From assembly GCA_937916845.1 (NCBI GenBank), contig CALFSK010000007.1:1-64000 (forward strand): 64,000 nucleotides of DNA, in the 5' to 3' direction. This document shows, piece by piece, positions 52,130-60,736 of this stretch; position 1 is the first letter of the stretch, and the number at the start of each line of letters is the position of its first letter. The notes below the pieces were generated by a model. It was not told the DNA's origin, did no database searches, and saw nothing but the letters and a program-made list of their open reading frames with translations. This stretch comes from an uncultured Lactobacillus sp. Lineage in GTDB: Bacteria; Bacillota; Bacilli; Lactobacillales; Lactobacillaceae. The position numbers and the translations under genes are program-made.

Positions 52130-53068
52130 TTATTGCATGTATTTAGCCATGAACGCTGCGACCCGCTTTTCGTACAGTTCAGGATGCAGGGTCAAAGATT
52201 CCGCGTGCGCCGCGTTTGGCACGACCCATAATTGCTTATCCGGAACCGAGGTTGCTCGATAATTTTCATAAACCATCTTTGTAGGCACGAACTTATCGCT
52301 GCCCCCGTGAATAAAGAAGATTGGTAACCGATTCTTCTTTAGCTGCGCAACCGAACTGGCCTCTAAAAAGTTAAAGTGAGCCTTGGCCCGCGCCACCCAG
52401 CTGGCGGTATACAGTAATGGGAACTTTGGTAAGTTGTATAACTGTTTCAATTCATACCCCAGTTCATCACTGACACTGGTATAACCGCAATCTTCGATAA
52501 TGGCCTTCACTTGTGATGGCAGCTTTTCACCACTCATCATCATGACCGTGGCACCACCCATGGAAACCCCAAATAAACCAATTTGACTATCGGTCCCGTT
52601 ACGACGAATAACCTGTTTCGTCCACTTCACGTAGTCCAAACGGTCCGGCCAGCCAAAACCGTAGTAATTTCCTTCGCTCTGCCCGTTACCCCGGTCATCT
52701 GGTGCCAGCACGTTGTAGCCTTGCCGGTGCCACAACCGAATATAACTGGCCATCTGTTCCTTATTTCCCATGTAACCGTGCGCGATTACGATTGTCTTGC
52801 TGGTTTTAGTTGCTGCCGGAATATAGTCCGCCACCAGCTTTAAATGGTCGGTCGCCGACGTTTCGTGCCACGTCTGCTTAGCGACCCGTTTTAACCAAGC
52901 TTGATTTTTGTGTAGCGTTTGATGACTCTTCTTGGAACTATGGTGCAAGACTTTAGGCGTGGGTTCAAATGCAAAGTGGTATAAATAAAAACTACCACCC
53001 GCAACGCCCAGTGTGACGACCGTACAGGCTGCGATGACCGCAATTAACCATTTCTTACGGGTTGTCAT
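52130..53068 (-). CDS. Membrane-anchored alpha/beta hydrolase
   Basis: A 312-residue protein with an N-terminal signal-anchor (about residues 8-30) and an extracellular hydrolase domain. It has H-G-Y-M-G-N near residue 97, the nucleophile elbow G-V-S-M-G-G near residue 165, D in G-G-S-D-K-F-V-P near residue 253 and a late N-A-A-H-A-E histidine. It belongs to the YqkD/BAAT-like hydrolases of Firmicutes; the substrate is unknown. Start ATG 53068 after GGGGA. Cotranscribed with the DUF1836 gene, whose stop is 27 bases upstream. Confidence 0.85.
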   Translation of the reverse strand: MTTRKKWLIAVIAACTVVTLGVAGGSFYLYHFAFEPTPKVLHHSSKKSHQTLHKNQAWLKRVAKQTWHETSATDHLKLVADYIPAATKTSKTIVIAHGYMGNKEQMASYIRLWHRQGYNVLAPDDRGNGQSEGNYYGFGWPDRLDYVKWTKQVIRRNGTDSQIGLFGVSMGGATVMMMSGEKLPSQVKAIIEDCGYTSVSDELGYELKQLYNLPKFPLLYTASWVARAKAHFNFLEASSVAQLKKNRLPIFFIHGGSDKFVPTKMVYENYRATSVPDKQLWVVPNAAHAESLTLHPELYEKRVAAFMAKYMQ

Positions 53069-53094
53069 TCCTTTCAAATCCCCTCTATGTAAAC

Positions 53095-53550
53095 TTAGCC
53101 TAGTGTTTGAAGCGTTAGCAAGTGGGTACCGACCGTCCGTGCCGCCAGTTGAATCTTTCGTTCCATCGAATCCGCTGGCTGTTCCAATGCCGTTTCCCGC
53201 AAAGTTCCTTCAAATGCGTGGCTGAACTGCTGATACCTGAGCTTCACTTGCCGGGTATCACGAATCGCTAAAATCGTTGGTCCAATTTTAGACAACGCAA
53301 AGTCCGTTTTTAAAATGGAAACAACTAAGACGGCTACCACGTGGTTACGGGTGTAGCGCCGCCCCGCTGGCCGACTAAAAAGGTGTTGCTTAACGTAACT
53401 ATTGACCATCGTCTTAGTCACCAGTGGTAAGTCTAACGGCACCATCATCTGATTGACCAACTGTAATAACTGGTCAATATAAAGTGGCATGGTTGGTAAA
53501 TCGTTCCAGCGAACGAGTTGAAACGTTGCTAATTGATTCTGTTCAGTCAT
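53095..53550 (-). CDS. DUF1836 family protein
   Basis: A 151-residue protein. Its M-P-L-Y-I-D-Q near residue 20, T-K-T-M-V-N-S-Y-V-K near residue 45 and R-R-Y-T-R-N-H near residue 63 match DUF1836, thought to be a MerR-like helix-turn-helix protein that recognises DNA, though unproven. It precedes the hydrolase gene by 27 bases and may regulate it. ATG start after GGAGG. Confidence 0.82.
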   Translation of the reverse strand: MTEQNQLATFQLVRWNDLPTMPLYIDQLLQLVNQMMVPLDLPLVTKTMVNSYVKQHLFSRPAGRRYTRNHVVAVLVVSILKTDFALSKIGPTILAIRDTRQVKLRYQQFSHAFEGTLRETALEQPADSMERKIQLAARTVGTHLLTLQTLG

Positions 53551-53752
53551 TTATAAATCCTCCAAAAGGCATGCTTTAATTTACCTTAATCTAGGCTAAA
53601 GTTCAAGGAATACTAGTGTATTAATTGTGTTATGTAGAATTATAATCTATTTGATTTTCAAGTAAAGCATGAGATGACTTGAAACCCTAGCCCCTTTTCG
53701 GATAAAATACGGTTACGATCTTAATTACTGCAGTCCAGAAAGGAAACTTCCC

Positions 53753-54226
53753 ATGAATAACGTTTATTTAGCAGCTCCTTTTTTTGACGACGCGCAAAAA
53801 CAACGCATTGAACAAGTTAAAGCTGCGTTAAAAGCCAACCCCACCGTCAATTCCGACGGTATCTTCATTCCTGAAGAGCACCAATTTGAGGAAGAACCAT
53901 TCGGCAGTCGTGCTTGGCAGCAATACGTCTACGCTTCCGATATGCGCCAGGTCCACCGAGCCGACGTCGTGGTCGCAATTCTTGATTTTGATATGACCAG
54001 CGCCACCAACGAACCAGATTCTGGCACCATGTTTGAAGTCGGTGCGGCGGTCGCTGAAAAGACCCCCGTACTGATCGTTCAATTTGATGCCGACAAGGAT
54101 CTTAACCTAATGATCTCACAAGGACTAACAGCTTACTTTGATGCCAGCAAAAACGGCTTAAAAGAACTCGCCACTTATGATTGTGACGACTTACGTTCCA
54201 AACCCGCTAAACGGCCCGTATTTTAA
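53753..54226 (+). CDS. Nucleoside 2-deoxyribosyltransferase
   Basis: A 157-residue enzyme exchanging the base of deoxyribonucleosides in purine and pyrimidine salvage. It has the N-terminal Y-L-A-A-P-F-F, a conserved D71, and the catalytic block D89-S-G-T-M-F-E95, where E95 is the nucleophile (equivalent to E98 of the L. leichmannii enzyme). ATG start behind GAAAGGAAA. Monocistronic. Confidence 0.95.
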   Translation: MNNVYLAAPFFDDAQKQRIEQVKAALKANPTVNSDGIFIPEEHQFEEEPFGSRAWQQYVYASDMRQVHRADVVVAILDFDMTSATNEPDSGTMFEVGAAVAEKTPVLIVQFDADKDLNLMISQGLTAYFDASKNGLKELATYDCDDLRSKPAKRPVF

Positions 54227-54319
54227 GGGATTTCACTAAAAGTTGAAAGTTAAATTCAAGGATTAATTACTGTTGTATCAGTATCTAGGCCAATGAAAAT
54301 TTATTGCTTGTGTCATTAA

Positions 54320-54463
54320 ATCTTGGCAGACGCTGGATATTTGAGTCAAAAATTAAAGGTTCAGCTAGCTAAAGAAGGCATTAACTTTTGGACTCATAAG
54401 CGTCGCAATGTGCATCATACGGGCATATTGCGACACTTATTAAATAGAATCGCCGCCAAATAG
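54320..54463 (+). pseudogene. Transposase C-terminal fragment
   Basis: Codons from 54320 read I-L-A-D-A-G-Y-L-S-Q-K-L and end R-I-A-A-K-stop, typical of the C-terminal part of an IS transposase of DDE type (compare L-A-D-x-G-Y in IS5/IS982-type enzymes). The frame has a stop just upstream and no start or N-terminal part, so it is an inactive remnant. It marks a past insertion immediately upstream of the AbrB-Fic pair. Confidence 0.7.
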
Positions 54464-54598
54464 AGCGTGTATTTTCACGTTAGGGTAGTCTTTTTAATCC
54501 AGAAAAGGATTTCAGGCAAGACTAGAACAATGCTTGTTAGTAGATACCATAAATCAACTAGCACCAAGCGTAAGGGACTATATTATGGAGGTGTCATT

Positions 54599-54916
54599 AT
54601 GCCTAAAACTACCAAATCAAGTCAGGATGATAAAATCGTTTACGAAGCAACAATCACCAGCAAGGGACAAATCACTTTGCCTAAAAAATTCCGACAAGCG
54701 AATGGTCTCACTCACGGCGACAAAATTAAGTTTATCCAAGACACTGCTAACGGAAATATCCAGCTTGAAATCAGCAAGCCAGAAGATAGTCTAACCTGGG
54801 ACAAAATACTAAAAGACATTCCAACTGAAGTCGTCCAATTCAACGAAGACGGCACCGTAAATGCTGAAAAATCTCCAAACTTCGCCGCCTGGATGAAAGA
54901 AGAAGACGACGATTAA
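54599..54916 (+). CDS. AbrB-family (SpoVT/AbrB) DNA-binding protein, putative antitoxin
   Basis: A 105-residue protein. The AbrB fold lies at residues about 16-65: T-I-T-S-K-G-Q-I-T-L-P-K-K-F-R and G-D-K-I-K-F. The acidic C-terminus (E-E-D-D-D) follows. AbrB-type antitoxins usually precede a toxin gene; here the next gene, after a terminator-like hairpin, is a Fic protein. The frame opens earlier (54467), but GGAGG places the ATG at 54599. Confidence 0.9.
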   Translation: MPKTTKSSQDDKIVYEATITSKGQITLPKKFRQANGLTHGDKIKFIQDTANGNIQLEISKPEDSLTWDKILKDIPTEVVQFNEDGTVNAEKSPNFAAWMKEEDDD

Positions 54917-54932
54917 CGAACATATCCTAACG

Positions 54933-54967
54933 CAGTCTTCAGCTAAATAGCTAAGGCTGTTTTTTTA
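54933..54967 (+). terminator. Hairpin with T run between abrB and fic
   Basis: CAGTCTTCAGCTA and TAGCTAAGGCTG pair with one mismatch, followed by seven T; it may attenuate fic expression. Confidence 0.7.
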
Positions 54968-54999
54968 GCTATACTAGACCCCAAGGGGGGATTTTAGTA

Positions 55000-55671
55000 A
55001 TGACTTATCCAGACAAATACCAAATGACTATTAAGCAAGCCAAATTTTTTGCGCATAAAAACCTCGTGAATTTAATCCATGACAACTCAAAATTCGAAGG
55101 TGCCCAAACGACCTTGCCACAAACCCAAACCATCGTTGATGGTATGAGTGTCGCTGGCATTTCAACTGATGATGTCGTGACAATCGTTACTTTAAAACGT
55201 GCCTGGCAATTTGTCATTGCTAATGCACAACCGTATACCATCGAAATCAGCAATAAAATTAATGCGAAAGTTACCGCAGCCGATTCACTTGATCCCGGCA
55301 ACTTTCGAACCGAAAACGTCAGCATTGGTGGAACCGACTACGTCCCGCCAATTTTAAGCACTGAGGAAATCACGACAACGATTCAACAAATTTTATCGCC
55401 AAACGATGATACCTCTGAATCCATGACTGACAAGCTTTTGAAGCTATTACTAACCATGATGCGAAGCCAATTCTACTGGGATGGAAACAAACGAACGGCA
55501 TTTTTGACAGTCAATTACTTAGCAATTAATGCTGGCATTGGTCTATTTAACGTCAGCGAAGACCAGCTACTAACTTTTAACACGTTGCTTAGTCATTTTT
55601 ATACGACTAACGAGCCGCACGAATTAATGGATTGGCTTTATCAGAATTGTATTTATGGATTAAAACTTTAA
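55000..55671 (+). CDS. Fic-domain protein with degenerate active site
   Basis: A 223-residue Fic protein. The FIC block is Q157-F-Y-W-D-G-N-K-R165: the catalytic His of H-x-F-x-D-G-N-x-R is Gln, while D-G-N-K-R is kept. An inhibitory-type motif N29-S-K-F-E33-G lies near the N-terminus, similar to the (S/T)xxxE(G/N) helix that blocks ATP binding in class II Fic proteins. The middle part F-R-T-E-N-V...Y-V-P-P fits Fic family members. AMP-transfer activity is doubtful. ATG start after GGGGGG; it follows the AbrB gene and may form a toxin-antitoxin-like pair. Confidence 0.88.
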   Translation: MTYPDKYQMTIKQAKFFAHKNLVNLIHDNSKFEGAQTTLPQTQTIVDGMSVAGISTDDVVTIVTLKRAWQFVIANAQPYTIEISNKINAKVTAADSLDPGNFRTENVSIGGTDYVPPILSTEEITTTIQQILSPNDDTSESMTDKLLKLLLTMMRSQFYWDGNKRTAFLTVNYLAINAGIGLFNVSEDQLLTFNTLLSHFYTTNEPHELMDWLYQNCIYGLKL

Positions 55672-55798
55672 CTGATACTTCATTGACTAGACGTAGCTAC
55701 GATTAGCAACGTCCTTTTTGTATTAGAAATTTACTAAATCAACTTTTTACAAGTCTGTTTCTGAAGCATCCTAGTCACCTCGATACCTAATTACGTCA

Positions 55799-55849
55799 AA
55801 AAGAAAGCGCCACCTAAACGTGTAAAACATTAGGTGGCACTTTCTAGAA
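55799..55849 (-). terminator. Terminator of the P2-type ATPase gene
   Basis: AGAAAGTGCCACCTAA and TTAGGTGGCGCTTTCT form a stem with one G-U, followed on the minus strand by five T. Confidence 0.85.
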
Positions 55850-55906
55850 TCAGATTACTTTTTCAGTAGCCTCTCATTTCTGAGATACCCTTTTTTGCAC
55901 GCCAAT

Positions 55907-58513
55907 CTATTCAGCAACTTCCAATTGTGCAGCTCGTTGTCGGCGTTGTTGCCAACGTTTATTAATTTCCAAGACGATGGTTGGGATGAAGACGCCAGTT
56001 AGCGCGATCACCCAAGCAGACCCCGGAAGTACCGCGAGGCTGAAGAACTCCCGCAGTGGTGGCACAATGGCGATTGCCAGTACCACTAAGATTCCTACAA
56101 TCAGACCCCGATTCAATAGTGGGTTACGTTTGAACGTTGCCCAACTCATTGGTCGCCGATCCTTAATCGCGTAAATATCGATCATTGAACCGAGTGCTAA
56201 TACTAAGAAGACCATCGTCATCCCAATTGACGCTTGGTTAGCGGCCAATCCAAACCGGCCAATGGCGTAAATGCCTAACGTTAAAATTGTGAACGTTACG
56301 GCCCGGACGGCTAGTCGTGACCCTAAGCCACGCGCTAAAATACTTTCATCATTTGCCACCGGTGGCTGTTGCATTGCCAACGGTTCACCTGGTTCTTGGC
56401 TGATAAAGAAGCCCGGAATCCCGTCAGCTAGCACGTTAACAATCAGTAACTGTTCCGCTAGCAGCGGTGCGCCCCAACCAAACAGGACGGCCCCGACCAT
56501 CAAGAAGATTTGGGCAAAGTTGACCCCAACCAAGAACTCAACGGCTTTGATGATGTTTTGATAGACCGTCCGACCTTCTTTAACGGCCGCAATGATGGTT
56601 GCAAAATTATCATCGGTCAAGACCATGTCGGCCGCTTCTTTAGAAACTTCTGTTCCGGTAATCCCCATAGCAATACCAACGTCGGCGGCTTTCAGTGCCG
56701 GCGCGTCATTAACGCCATCCCCGGTCATCGCCACCGTCTTGTCAAGGCTTTGCCATGCTTGAACGATTCGAATCTTGTCGCTTGGTGACACCCGTGCGTA
56801 CACGGCAATCTGGTCAATTTGCGCCCGCAATTCATCATCTGACAAGGCCCGTAGCTGTTCACCACTGATGGCCTTGAACGGCGCCGTTAAAATCCCAATT
56901 TCTTCCGCGATGGCACTGGCCGTGACTAAATGGTCCCCCGTAATCATGACCGGCATAATACCAGCCTGCTTCGCTGCTTGAATGGCCGGGATAACTTCGG
57001 GACGTGGTGGATCAATCAACCCAACGAGTCCCGCCAGGTCTAAGTCCCGGTTCAGGTTATCCCAATCATCACTTGCTATCGTACTTGGAACAATCTTATA
57101 GCCGACCGCTAAAACCCGCAACGCGGCACGCCCAAAAGCATCGTGGGCTTGCTGGCCCGCCCGTAATCCGTGCGTATCCGCTTTAAATGGGAGCCGGTCC
57201 CACGCCCCCTTTACAATAACGAGTTGCCGGTCATCCGCTAACTGGTGAACCGTCGTCATCATCTTTTTCGTCGAGTCAAACGGGTCCTCCGTAAGTCGCG
57301 GGGTCTCAGCTTCTAAAGTCTGGCGCGTCATTTGATGCGCTGCCATCCAGCGGATTGCGGCTAACTCAGTCGCATCCCCGATGGCCTGTTCTTCACCATC
57401 GACCCGCGTAATTTCGGCATTCGTCGCTAATCCCAAGTATTTCATTAACGTCGTTCCAGCTGGTGAAAGCTGGTCACTCGCCTTTGCCGTCCCACTTTTA
57501 GGCGTCCAATACTTTGTAATCGTCATTTGATTTTGAGTCAGTGTGCCGGTTTTATCCGAAGCAATGACATCCACGCTACCAATCGTTTCTACCGCGCTTA
57601 CCCGCCGCATAATCGCGTTGCGGTCAGCCATCCGCCGCACACCGTGTGAGAGGCTAATTGTCACTATAATTGGCAACGTTTCAGGAACGGCCGCGACCGC
57701 TAACGATACGCCAATCATTAAGCTGTCACCGATGCCTTGATTCTGTACCCAGACACTGAGGGCAAAAATAATCACGCCGCCTAAAACGGCAAAACTAGTT
57801 AGCCAACTCGATAGTCGATTTAACCGACCTTGAAGTGGTGTTGCCCGTTGTTTAGTCTTATTTAAGAGTCCCGCAATTTGGCCTAATTCAGTCCCCATCC
57901 CGGTAGTCAGGACTTGAATCAAGCCCGTCCCGGCAGTCACAGCGGTCCCCGCGTAGACCTGTTGTTCTTCAGTGACGTCACCAGCAGCGTAAGCGACTTT
58001 TTCAACCGGAACGCTTTCACCGGTCAACACGGCTTCATCAATCGCTAAGTTCGTCCCCGTTAAAACGAGTGCATCAGCAGGGACTTGATCCCCAGCTTTT
58101 AGTACCACTAAATCCCCCGGCACAATTTCAGTAGCCGCAATCGTCTGAATCGTGCCGTTTCGCCGAACGTTGGCGGTCGGGAGACTCATTGATTTTAATG
58201 CGGCTAAGGACTTCTCGGCGGAAGCTTCCTGGTACAAGCCAATTGCGACGTTGATCACTAAAATGGCGCCAATAACAATGGTTTTCGTCCACCCGCCATT
58301 TTGGGCAAGGGCTAAATAAGTCGCCAGACCAACCGCAAAGAGTAACACTAATGAGGACACGTCACTCATATGCTGCCAAATTTTACGCCACAGTGGAACC
58401 GGTCGTGCGGCGATTAATTCGTTAGGGCCGAATTGAGTCGTCCGTGACGCGATTTCCGCGGTCGTTAAACCGGAATCGGGGGTCTGTTTGAACGTCGTCT
58501 TGTCAAAATTCAT
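55907..58513 (-). CDS. P2-type cation-transporting ATPase (PMR1/calcium-type)
   Basis: An 868-residue P-type ATPase. It has an N-terminal cation-ATPase domain (G-L-T-T-A-E-I), actuator T-G-E-S near residue 165, transport block V-A-A-V-P-E-T-L-P near residue 270, phosphorylation site D-K-T-G-T-L-T near residue 330 and G-D-G-V-N-D-A-P near residue 600. The P-E-x-L-P block resembles Ca2+ and Mn2+ pumps (SERCA/PMR1); metal specificity cannot be read. The frame opens earlier, but ATG 58513 follows GGAGGAG. A perfect inverted repeat lies upstream. Confidence 0.92.
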   Translation of the reverse strand: MNFDKTTFKQTPDSGLTTAEIASRTTQFGPNELIAARPVPLWRKIWQHMSDVSSLVLLFAVGLATYLALAQNGGWTKTIVIGAILVINVAIGLYQEASAEKSLAALKSMSLPTANVRRNGTIQTIAATEIVPGDLVVLKAGDQVPADALVLTGTNLAIDEAVLTGESVPVEKVAYAAGDVTEEQQVYAGTAVTAGTGLIQVLTTGMGTELGQIAGLLNKTKQRATPLQGRLNRLSSWLTSFAVLGGVIIFALSVWVQNQGIGDSLMIGVSLAVAAVPETLPIIVTISLSHGVRRMADRNAIMRRVSAVETIGSVDVIASDKTGTLTQNQMTITKYWTPKSGTAKASDQLSPAGTTLMKYLGLATNAEITRVDGEEQAIGDATELAAIRWMAAHQMTRQTLEAETPRLTEDPFDSTKKMMTTVHQLADDRQLVIVKGAWDRLPFKADTHGLRAGQQAHDAFGRAALRVLAVGYKIVPSTIASDDWDNLNRDLDLAGLVGLIDPPRPEVIPAIQAAKQAGIMPVMITGDHLVTASAIAEEIGILTAPFKAISGEQLRALSDDELRAQIDQIAVYARVSPSDKIRIVQAWQSLDKTVAMTGDGVNDAPALKAADVGIAMGITGTEVSKEAADMVLTDDNFATIIAAVKEGRTVYQNIIKAVEFLVGVNFAQIFLMVGAVLFGWGAPLLAEQLLIVNVLADGIPGFFISQEPGEPLAMQQPPVANDESILARGLGSRLAVRAVTFTILTLGIYAIGRFGLAANQASIGMTMVFLVLALGSMIDIYAIKDRRPMSWATFKRNPLLNRGLIVGILVVLAIAIVPPLREFFSLAVLPGSAWVIALTGVFIPTIVLEINKRWQQRRQRAAQLEVAE

Positions 58514-58548
58514 AGCATGCTCCTCCGTAATTCGATTATCGTTACAAT

Positions 58549-58572
58549 ATCCGTTATCTAATGATAACGGAT
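58549..58572. promoter_or_regulatory. Perfect inverted repeat upstream of the P2-type ATPase gene
   Basis: ATCCGTTATC-TAAT-GATAACGGAT: two 10-base arms with a 4-base spacer, 36 bases before the start codon. It is probably an operator or a 5'UTR stem; no matching regulator is in the window. Confidence 0.6.
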
Positions 58573-58753
58573 ACATTTACCCATTTTTAGCCCAAACTAT
58601 GAATAATATTTGAATCCGTACGTCCGTAACACGCAAGCGAGCCCTTCACCAAGCCTTTTTCTAGGAAAAATTCTATGGTTTATGTTCAGAAATAAGTTAA
58701 ATGTGATGAATATTGTTATAATAGTAATCAAATACTAATTGGAGGCCGGGTGC

Positions 58754-60304
58754 ATGCAAATTAAATTAATCTCAACAAGTGACGTGCACGGTTACCTCGC
58801 ACCGACGGATTATAGTCGGCGCGATCACGTCGCGCCCTTCAGTCTCAGTCGGGCTGCCACTTTAATTGCGCAACTGACCCAGCAAGACGACGACCAAGTG
58901 TGGCCAATCGTTATCGACAACGGCGATTACGTTCAGGGATCACCACTAACTTACTTTATCGCGCGGCGACACCGGGCCCTCGCCCCACTGTACTCGCAGT
59001 TGGCGAATTGTAACCACGTCGCTGCTGGGGTCCTCGGTAATCACGAATTCAACTACGGGCTCGATTACCTCGACCTGTGTGAATCCAGTCGGCATTACCC
59101 CATGCTGACCGCTAACATTCACGACGATCAGCAACGAACGCTTTTCTCACAGCCCTACACGATTCTCGAACGGGCGGGCGTTAAGGTTGCCATTTTAGGG
59201 CTAACCACCCAGTTCGTCAGTCGGTGGGAACAGCCTAAAAATATTGCCGGGCTACACTTTGAAGACGTCGTCGAGTGTGCAAAACGGTGGGTTCCAAAAC
59301 TGCACGAACTTGCAGACGTTGTCGTCGTGGCTTACCACGGTGGCTTGGAACGTGACCCCCAAACAAACGCCCCCACGGAACGGCTCAATGGTGAAAACCG
59401 GGGCTCAGCTTTGCTGATGGAAGTGCCCGGAATCGACGCCATGATCACGGGACACCAACATCGCAAACTGGCCGTGACAATCAACGGCGTTCCCGTCACC
59501 CAACCAGGGATGAAGGGCGCTAACGTCGGCGTCATCACCTTAGATATGAATGAACAACGCCAAATTATTCGGCGCGAACCTAACGTTCTCAGTGTCAAAG
59601 AGACCCAACCGAACGCTGACCTAATGGCACTCGTTTCACCAATTAATGAACGAATGGAAGATTGGTTAGACACGCCGTTAGGCCAGATCAACGGCGATAT
59701 GCTGGTACATAATCACTTAGACGCCCGCCTGCATAATCACCCGTACATCGACTTTATCAATCGCGTCGAGATGGCCGCTACTGGAACTGACATAGCAGCC
59801 ACCGCCCTTTTTAATGATGACGTTCCCGGGTTACGCCAACACGTGACCATGCGCGAAGTCATGAACAGTTACGTTTATCCAAATAAACTCGCCGTTGAAA
59901 AGATTACGGGTGCTGACTTGAAGCGCGCACTTGAACGCTGTGCCAGTTATTTTCTATTAAAAAACGGCCGGGTCATCGTTAACCCGGAATTTTTAAAACC
60001 TAAATTACGGCACTACGTCTACGACATTTACAGCGGGATCGACTATACTTTTGACCTCACTCGTCCCATCGGACAACGACTCGTTCAATTAGATTATCAC
60101 GGTCAACCCGTCGCGGATGACCAACCGCTGACCGTCACGTTAAATCATTACCGCGCTGGTGGTGGCGGGAACTACCCCATGTATGGGACGGCTAAAATTG
60201 ATCACCAATTGCCAACCGACATGACGGTACTCATTGCGGACTACTTCGCTGAACACCCGGTTGTGACGGCAAACCAGCCGACCAACTTTAACATTAAGTA
60301 CTAA
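58754..60304 (+). CDS. 5'-nucleotidase/2',3'-cyclic phosphodiesterase-family metallophosphoesterase
   Basis: A 516-residue enzyme. Metallophosphoesterase motifs are present: T-S-D-V-H-G near residue 7, N-G-D near residue 56, G-N-H-E-F near residue 95, and G-H-Q-H near residue 237. The C-terminal 5'-nucleotidase domain (about residues 300-515) has N-H-Y-R-A-G-G-G-G-N near residue 465. No signal peptide is present, so it is cytoplasmic or released by lysis. The frame starts at 58739, but GGAGG puts the ATG at 58754. Monocistronic. Confidence 0.93.
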   Translation: MQIKLISTSDVHGYLAPTDYSRRDHVAPFSLSRAATLIAQLTQQDDDQVWPIVIDNGDYVQGSPLTYFIARRHRALAPLYSQLANCNHVAAGVLGNHEFNYGLDYLDLCESSRHYPMLTANIHDDQQRTLFSQPYTILERAGVKVAILGLTTQFVSRWEQPKNIAGLHFEDVVECAKRWVPKLHELADVVVVAYHGGLERDPQTNAPTERLNGENRGSALLMEVPGIDAMITGHQHRKLAVTINGVPVTQPGMKGANVGVITLDMNEQRQIIRREPNVLSVKETQPNADLMALVSPINERMEDWLDTPLGQINGDMLVHNHLDARLHNHPYIDFINRVEMAATGTDIAATALFNDDVPGLRQHVTMREVMNSYVYPNKLAVEKITGADLKRALERCASYFLLKNGRVIVNPEFLKPKLRHYVYDIYSGIDYTFDLTRPIGQRLVQLDYHGQPVADDQPLTVTLNHYRAGGGGNYPMYGTAKIDHQLPTDMTVLIADYFAEHPVVTANQPTNFNIKY

Positions 60305-60402
60305 TTCTTAAATGGTGGTTTATTGATAAACCAAGTCCGGTCGTCACTGATAACATACGAGCATTCAACTAATTTTAAATCATCCACAATAGAAAAAAAC
60401 GC

Positions 60403-60585
60403 TTAGCGAAGGTAGGCAAAATTGGTGTGCAATGTCGGCAACATCAGGCAGCGCTTCTTAGCTGGCTGAATGTTGCGGGGCAATTCAAAGACGCGGGTTA
60501 TCGGCTTTGAATTGAGGTGCCAGACCGTTTTTCGGCTGGGACCGTCCCCCATAGCACGCCAGGGCTACCCGACGGAGCGGCTAAT
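60403..60585 (+). repeat. Intergenic structured repeat family A, decayed copy
   Basis: Arms (GGTAGGCAAAATTGGTGTGC and GCACGCCAGGGCTACCCGAC) match only partly; the central hairpin CAACATCAGGCAGC/GGCTGAATGTTG has replaced the AAGATTAGCG stem of other copies. The TTCAAAG/CTTTGAA stem and GGGACCGTCCCCCATAGCA block are kept. Confidence 0.72.
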
Positions 60586-60643
60586 TTAGGAATAACTACT
60601 ACTACTACAGTGTTAAAAACAATTCTAAATTTTTAAATACTAA

Positions 60644-60700
60644 AGAGACTAATTTTAAGTCTGACGGATTCGTCAAGCTCAAAATTAGTCCCTTTTTTTA
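60644..60700. terminator. Terminator
   Basis: GACTAATTTTAAG and CTCAAAATTAGTC pair around a small TGACG/CGTCA stem, with seven T on the plus strand. Confidence 0.85.
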
Positions 60701-60736
60701 GACCGGCGTTTACCACCGATTAGTTGATTTTAAAAT

